Below, piece after piece: positions 62,101 to 64,000 of a stretch of 64,000 nucleotides of DNA. The notes below the pieces were generated by a model. It made no database searches. It was not told where the DNA came from and was given only the letters and a program-made list of their open reading frames with translations. The translations under genes were made by a program, and so were the position numbers. Origin of the DNA: Erythrocercus mccallii. Its lineage: Eukaryota > Chordata > Aves > Passeriformes > Dicruridae. Location of the stretch: positions 62,001 to 126,000 of the forward strand of contig VZRG01001639.1 of the NCBI GenBank assembly GCA_013397435.1, in the 5' to 3' direction. How positions within the stretch are numbered: position 1 is the first letter of the stretch; the number at the start of each line of letters is the position of its first letter.

Positions 62101-63294
62101 ATTGTATCAAATGGGATCAAAGCAGAGATTTTAGGGTTTGGTTTGGTGGGTTTTCTTGATGTTTGTTTGTTCAGGATTTGTTAGTGGTGGTTTTTTGGGT
62201 TTTTTTGTCCCTGACTTTTTTTTTTACCTTTTGAGTGTCTACTCCAGTGGAAATATAAGAAGTTTTGGCTTGACCACTGAGGTGTGAACTGACATAATCT
62301 GTTCTTAGGATGTCTTTCTCTTAATCAAAATAGTAATCAATACCTTGCAGCACAAGTCTATGAGAAACCCGCAGCAGCTATCTTTAAAATAGATCTCACC
62401 AAGCAGTCTGCAATCTTGTATGTGTGCCTCCCCAATTCTTGGACTGCTTGGTTGCAAGCTGGGGGTCACCCGTGACATTAGCTCTATCACCTTTTACCAT
62501 TAGGGCTGTCCAAAATCTTACATTAAAAATACAGAGCAAGAATCACTTTTCACAAAAGGAAACTGCTGAAATTTTCAAACAGAAAAGGGAGGAAGCAACT
62601 TTAACTCATGCTTAAAAGAATGCCTCTCAGCGAAAGACTACAACTCCCAAGTGTCATCATGAAATCTTGACAATTTGCCCAAACCCCATTTTCATTCAGG
62701 AAATTTGTGATTAATAGAATTAAGTTCTAATCATGCAAAGCATAGGAAAGTATGTGAGAATACCCACCTTTTATGGCATGGCATTTGTTGGCACTCTCAG
62801 CTTGGTTGTAGCAGACAAGATTAAAGGATTAGTAAGTAAGCCAGCTACTGAACTGCTCCTGCTGAAGTTGTATTTTGCCAGTATATTGATTACAGAGGAT
62901 TTTTAAAGCTTTCAGAACAATGTCCTGTATCTTTATTTCTATGTTAGCTTGTAACTGTATATCTTTAATGGAGAGCTTATATCGTAAGGTAATTATGAGG
63001 TGTCCTTTTTGCCAAATCAGTTTGGTCCATTCCTTTGGCTATCTGTGTAGTTTGGGGTGGGTTTTTTTTCTTTTTTTGTCCTACGAAGTTTTCTGTGAAA
63101 GAGAAACAGATTTATGACAATTTGACACAAGCAGGGAAATCCATGCTGAGGTCTGGTCTGAGACAAGAGCAAACTTCAGTCTCCTTTGGAGGATGCTGGC
63201 CATACCTGCTACTGTCTGCCAGCCAGCCAATTTCTTTTCTGGAAGATGTTCCAGAACAAAGCCCTAAGGCCTGTTCTCCAAATCCCTGCTTAAT
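59131..63294. other. Intergenic, no gene recognised
   Basis: About 4.2 kb. T/G-rich patch at 62130-62225. Overlapping short ORFs without signatures. No RNA gene recognised. Confidence 0.6.
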
Positions 63295-63417
63295 CACAGA
63301 ATAGGCTGAGTTGGAAGGGACCCATCAGGATTGAGTCCAAGCCCTGGCCCTGCACAGGACACCCCAAGAATTGCACCATGTGCTTGAGGCAATCATCCAA
63401 ACACTTTTTAATTCTCC
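63295..63417 (-). mobile_element. CR1-like LINE fragment (antisense)
   Basis: CACAGAATAGGCTGAGTTGG then AAGGGACCCATCAGGATTGA and GTCCAAGCCCTGGCCCTGCA. It corresponds to the reverse complement of a CR1 3' end of a subtype different from the copy at 58928-59130. Confidence 0.8.
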
Positions 63418-64000
63418 TTGTGTCAGAATAGATTGTAATGGCTTCACTTAAACAACAGAGGATTGCAGCATTTTTTAAAAAATAGCAATATGAATGTAAG
63501 GAATTGAATGTTAAGCTCCTTTCTTTTTTTGTGTAAGATTACACTTGGTAGGATGCTTTTCTACAAGTGTCTCAGTTTGGGCTGTTTTTTTTTTTCACAG
63601 CACCAAGGTGGTAGGAAATGCTGGTGATGGACTGAGGTAGCAGGAAGGTAGGTTGGAGCAGGAGCCAGGCAAAACGGAAATCCAGGGAAACTGCTCCATC
63701 AAGTGTTGAAAGGTAAAACTGGCACTGCAGGACACTAAAAACACAGGTCTGCCTTGGGCCAGAAGCAAGGTGATCTGCTCATGTCCAGTACAGATCAAAC
63801 GTGCAAAATCCCCACTGATCTTCATAGGGCCAGATTCCACTCTAAGCTGAACAATATATTATGAGATGGCCTTCATTTTAATTTTATGTTTACTCCCTTA
63901 AAAATATCCACTGCTGTGGCCAGTTAAAGGCTGATCTATTTTTTCTTCCCCAACAGTTCTAATAAAAGCATATGTTTTGCATATATGCACATCAAATGCA
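63418..64000. other. Intergenic to window end, no gene recognised
   Basis: About 0.6 kb, unique sequence with a poly-T run near 63585-63595. The minus-strand ORF at 63595-63840 has no signature. No start of a downstream gene is visible. Confidence 0.6.

Noticed and set aside
1..64000. CRISPR arrays, prokaryotic operons, phage or defence systems.
   Set aside because: The window is vertebrate genomic DNA with spliced genes and CR1 repeats. No repeat-spacer pattern or bacterial gene was seen.

Overview
The window is vertebrate genomic DNA, almost certainly from a bird. It is intron-rich, AT-leaning and sparse in genes. Its only recognisable interspersed repeats are CR1 LINE 3' ends, several with the avian-type terminus (CCTTCCAACC... 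ATTCTATGATTC, or its reverse complement). The CR1 subtype looks neoavian, possibly songbird, but that is an inference.

Region 1-32186 (possibly to about 33570) is the 3' two-fifths or so of one plus-strand gene, read here as otogelin (OTOG), an acellular-gel glycoprotein of the inner ear. Twenty-three consecutive coding exons can be joined with GT-AG splice sites and unbroken reading phase from 4361 to a stop at 32184-32186. They give 2182 complete residues. In order the protein shows: cysteine-rich TIL/E-type modules (exons at 4361 and 5152); a huge mucin-like Ser/Thr/Pro exon of 3740 bp (5624-9363, 1246 codons); a VWC-like module; a VWD-C8-TIL block (11108-17853); a ladder of short cysteine-rich VWC-like exons (18711-26068); and a C-terminal cystine knot (CTCK; about 26040-32186). 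The 5' half of the gene lies upstream of the window. The main alternative is the paralogue OTOGL. The very large Thr/Ser exon and the style of the C-terminus favour OTOG.

Inside the first intron segment (1-4360) is an isolated, well-formed candidate exon on the minus strand (2482-2784, 303 bp, open, with good splice sites at both ends). I do not recognise its product.

Region 32187-64000 is about 32 kb in which no protein-coding gene is recognised. It holds four CR1 fragments, a 90-bp run of N inside one of them (39000-39089), a 36-bp-unit minisatellite (51221-51358), a TTA/ATT microsatellite, T/G-rich and A/C-rich low-complexity tracts, an unexpectedly long minus-strand ORF of unknown meaning (41905-42738), and an isolated GC/CpG-rich island with several E-boxes (about 48400-49350). 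In vertebrates MYOD1 normally follows OTOG, so this gap would be the OTOG-MYOD1 interval and the island could be a regulatory element. That rests on recalled synteny and cannot be shown from this sequence. No prokaryotic system, CRISPR array, intact transposon or RNA gene was found.
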